NCBI GenBank assembly: GCA_900549975.1
Contig: URQK01000066.1
Location: forward strand, 1-8,960
DNA length: 8,960 nt
From: an uncultured Mollicutes bacterium
Lineage (GTDB): Bacteria; Bacillota_I; Bacilli_A; RFN20; CAG-826
Direction: 5' to 3'
The notes under the pieces are model-generated. The model had not been told where the DNA came from. It did no database searches and was given only the letters and a program-made list of their open reading frames with translations. Position numbers and translations under genes: made by a program. Positions within the stretch are counted from its first letter, which is position 1. The number at the start of each line of letters is the position of its first letter. This document shows positions 7,656 to 8,960 of this stretch, in pieces.

Positions 7656-7684
7656 ATGATACCACAATTTTTATTTGATTTTAA
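7656..7684 (-). promoter_or_regulatory. Extended -10 promoter of the mutS operon
   Basis: On the minus strand the -10 box is TATCAT (7661-7656), preceded by TGG, which gives the extended TGn motif. A 17-base spacer separates it from a weak -35 box TTAAAA (7684-7679), which matches four of six positions. Transcription would start near 7649, about 38 bases before the mutS ATG. No other promoter is apparent in the tight operon downstream, so mutS, mutL, miaA, fhs and DUF951 probably depend on it. Confidence 0.55.
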
Positions 7685-7765
7685 AGTTTTTTGATGAGTA
7701 ATAAATAATCAGACTTCATTTTAAAACAACTTTATATAAACAAACTTAACAATAGTTAATATTTA

Positions 7766-7793
7766 TTGCTAATTTATTTGAAAAGTTTATACT
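7766..7793 (+). promoter_or_regulatory. Possible promoter of the small acidic-protein gene
   Basis: TTGCTA (7766-7771) and TATACT (7788-7793) are separated by 16 bases. The start would fall near 7800, leaving the ribosome binding site almost at the 5' end of the message. Upstream are TTAACA (7746-7751), a good -35 without an obvious partner, and a short inverted repeat TTAAC-AATA-GTTAA (7746-7759). The AT-rich background makes the exact boxes uncertain. Confidence 0.35.
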
Positions 7794-7813
7794 TGTTATG
7801 AGGAGAGTTTTTT

Positions 7814-8068
7814 ATGGAATATTACATTATTTGTCGCACTGGTGAAGAAAGCATAAGATTTGTTGATGAATATTGGCCTGATGAAGATGGGAATATGATG
7901 TTTACAACATCTGGTAGTTTCAATTGGGCTCGTAGTTTTGAAGATTACGATTATGCTTGTGAAATTGCAAATCAAATATATCACAAAAGCGATGAAGATG
8001 GTTACTATGTTTACGATGTAACTGTTAGATCACATGATTTTATAATTGAAAATCATTTGCATTATTAA
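7814..8068 (+). CDS. Small acidic, tyrosine-rich protein of unknown function
   Basis: I do not recognise this 84-residue protein. It has 18 Asp/Glu against 5 Lys/Arg, ten tyrosines and two tryptophans, with no signal peptide or membrane segment, so it is probably a cytoplasmic globular protein. A central block TTSGSFNWARSFEDYDYACEIANQIY (31-56) looks like a beta strand leading into a helix, and its GSF-W-R pattern recalls small phage or Firmicutes proteins; that is only an impression. GGAGAG a few bases upstream, an own terminator after the stop and lack of overlap with neighbours make it a convincing gene. The minus-strand frame over the same bases (7796-7984) is a shadow. It is the only convincing full plus-strand gene, inserted between cotE and mutS, which are adjacent in Bacillus. 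Confidence 0.8.
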   Translation: MEYYIICRTGEESIRFVDEYWPDEDGNMMFTTSGSFNWARSFEDYDYACEIANQIYHKSDEDGYYVYDVTVRSHDFIIENHLHY

Positions 8069-8087
8069 TTGTTGCTAGTTTCAAAAA

Positions 8088-8118
8088 GAAGGAATAGGTT
8101 TTGTGCCTATTCCTTTTT
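8088..8118. terminator. Bidirectional terminator between convergent genes
   Basis: AAGGAATAGG (8089-8098) pairs with CCTATTCCTT (8106-8115) around a 7-base loop, and flanking A-U and G-U pairs can extend the stem. On the plus strand it ends in TTTTT (8114-8118) and terminates the small acidic-protein gene 20 bp after its stop. On the minus strand the stem is followed by CTTTTTG and can terminate cotE. The cotE stop codon (8107-8109) lies inside the stem. Confidence 0.85.
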
Positions 8119-8625
8119 ATCTGTCAAATAATTAGGATTCACATTCATTACAATTTCTTCATCAATGATTTCATCCTGTTTTTCTTCTTCAATCGTATTA
8201 ACAGTAATAATTGAATCTTGAAATACATCAACAAAATATACTGATTCAATAACTATTTCTACTTCATGGTCATTCACTTGATTCATTGCCACCGCAGTTG
8301 GATATTTGATAACATGAACTTTTTGTTTAGTTTCATCATCAATAGTTTTAATATTTTTCCAAGAAATAAGAAAAACACCGGAAAATGTAATAGTTTTATA
8401 AAAAACATTTGTTTTTTGGTCATCATCATAAGCATACCAAATTTGAATATCGTAAGTTCCATTTAATTCAATGTTTTTATCTATTTTTTTGCTATCATAT
8501 TTATGATTTATAATCCAACACCCTAAAGGTTTAGATATATTTTCCTCTAATTTTATAACTTGTTTTTCTTGGATGGCAAGTTTTCCTTTACCCACTAAAG
8601 TTTTAGCAATAATTTCTCTATTCAT
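8107..8625 (-). CDS. cotE: Outer spore coat morphogenetic protein CotE
   Basis: CotE is the morphogenetic protein that directs assembly of the outer coat around the forming spore in Bacillus. The match is clear in the N-terminal third: NREIIAKTLVGKG (2-14), then GCWIINHKYDSKKI (35-48) and ELNGTYDIQIWYAYDDDQKT (53-72), which parallel the WIINHKYD and WYSY blocks of Bacillus CotE. The C-terminus is acidic (EEEKQDEIIDEE, 146-157) and ends NPNYLTDKKE, again like CotE. Length is 172 residues against about 181. A GTG nine bases upstream overlaps the AGGTGA ribosome binding site, so the ATG at 8623-8625 is preferred. Its place upstream of mutS in the same direction matches the Bacillus order. The central region (73-130) is more diverged. 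Expression in the mother cell under SigE or SigK would be expected from the family, but I see no convincing sporulation promoter. Confidence 0.88.
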   Translation of the reverse strand: MNREIIAKTLVGKGKLAIQEKQVIKLEENISKPLGCWIINHKYDSKKIDKNIELNGTYDIQIWYAYDDDQKTNVFYKTITFSGVFLISWKNIKTIDDETKQKVHVIKYPTAVAMNQVNDHEVEIVIESVYFVDVFQDSIITVNTIEEEKQDEIIDEEIVMNVNPNYLTDKKE

Positions 8626-8678
8626 ATAAATCACCTATTATATGTATATGCATTTGGATAAAGAAATTTATAAATAAA

Positions 8679-8927
8679 CTATTTATTTTCTAGATAGTTA
8701 TTAAACATAGCATCTAAAATATCTTCGTAAAACCAAAGCGTTTCATTATCATAATTAGTATTAGATATATTTTTCATGTCATCACAAATGCCCGATGCTT
8801 TATGACGGTTTAAAAAACCAAATTCTTCTTTCCAACTATCTTTTATCGCCGTATGATACAATTTTATCATTAATTTCATTAGTTCCATCTTTAAAAGAAT
8901 TAGGATAAATTTCATAAAATATTGCAT
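8679..8927 (-). CDS. Uncharacterised short frame, possibly the 3' part of a disrupted gene
   Basis: This 82-residue frame ends 53 bases before the cotE start. From about residue 14 on it looks protein-like: a helical stretch (MELMKLMIKLYHTAIKDSWKEEF), then LNRHKASGICDDMKNI and an acidic aromatic tail (ETLWFYEDILDAMFNNYLENK). I do not recognise the family. The first residues (MQYFMKFILILLK) overlap a different frame that looks better as coding sequence, and no good Shine-Dalgarno precedes the ATG at 8927. The real start may be an internal ATG, or the frame may continue an upstream frame through a frameshift. It could therefore be a small gene, a gene remnant or an assembly error at the window edge. 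Confidence 0.4.
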   Translation of the reverse strand: MQYFMKFILILLKMELMKLMIKLYHTAIKDSWKEEFGFLNRHKASGICDDMKNISNTNYDNETLWFYEDILDAMFNNYLENK

Positions 8928-8958
8928 CTTTTAACCAACTACATTTCATAAATGATAA
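8836..8958 (-). pseudogene. Short frame resembling the N-terminus of a GH13 alpha-amylase-family enzyme
   Basis: In a second minus-strand frame, from the ATG at 8947-8949 to a TAG at 8836-8838, the product is 37 residues containing WLKDAIFYEIYPNSFKD. This closely resembles the opening W-KDAVFYEIYP-SFKD of glycoside hydrolase family 13 proteins. The expected continuation (DGIGDLNGI) is absent, and the frame stops where the neighbouring frame becomes protein-like. The frame is open to the window edge, so it may start further upstream. A decayed or fused remnant is the most likely reading, but the match is short. Confidence 0.3.
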
Positions 8959-8960
8959 CA

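Noticed and set aside
7682..7734. Imperfect inverted repeat TAAAGTT...AACTTTA in the mutS upstream region
   Set aside because: The stem has a bulge, mismatches and a long loop in very AT-rich DNA; it is too weak to call a riboswitch or operator.
8643..8672. Possible SigE-type promoter (CATATACA) or SigA TATAAT upstream of cotE
   Set aside because: The SigE-like -35 match is poor. The TATAAT abuts the ribosome site, so its transcript would lose that site. Neither is convincing.
8672..8688. AAATAAA-CTA-TTTATTT hairpin at the end of the right-edge frame
   Set aside because: The stem is 7 bp of A-T pairs only; chance is likely in this composition and no clear T-run follows.
1..8960. CRISPR array, tRNA, rRNA, insertion sequence or toxin-antitoxin pair
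   Set aside because: I saw no regularly spaced repeats, no tRNA-like clover-leaf sequence, no transposase motifs and no paired small genes of known toxin families.

Overview
The window comes almost entirely from one AT-rich (roughly 30% GC), low-GC Gram-positive genome of the Bacilli type. The reasons are the K/I/N-rich proteins, strong AGGAGG-like ribosome binding sites, the cotE-mutS-mutL order known from Bacillus, and a recognisable spore-coat protein CotE. The standard code applies: tryptophan is TGG, and TGA is used as a real stop (end of mutL). A reduced, uncultured gut Bacilli lineage is a reasonable guess, but the sequence does not prove it.

Right to left along the minus strand, the layout is as follows. 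A short, possibly broken reading frame lies at the right edge (8679-8960). Next come cotE (8107-8625) and a small plus-strand gene for a very acidic, tyrosine-rich protein of unknown function (7814-8068), which share a bidirectional terminator. A 202-base divergent intergenic region follows. Then a tight five-gene operon runs mutS - mutL - miaA - fhs - DUF951, with junctions of 7 bp, a 4-bp overlap, 2 bp and 1 bp. It starts from an extended -10 promoter followed by a perfect 22-bp AT-rich palindrome in the leader. After DUF951 a terminator-like hairpin overlaps the Shine-Dalgarno sequence of an ABC-transporter ATPase gene, of which only the N-terminal half is present.

The ATPase gene is cut off near position 175. 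To its left lies sequence of a different character: GC-rich, with CTG/ATC/GTC codons. It holds the last transmembrane helix of an unidentified membrane protein on the plus strand and a 16-bp-stem terminator. This looks like a joint between two genomes, either an assembly chimera or a real rearrangement.

Functionally the operon joins DNA mismatch repair (MutS recognition, MutL endonuclease), tRNA A37 prenylation (MiaA), one-carbon metabolism (Fhs, formate to 10-formyl-tetrahydrofolate) and a small conserved protein with possible zinc ligands. I see no clear new defence or mobile system here. The points most worth checking are the left joint, the unknown plus-strand gene inserted at the cotE-mutS junction, the palindrome in the mutS leader, the missing canonical clamp-binding motifs of MutS and MutL, and the disrupted frame at the right edge.
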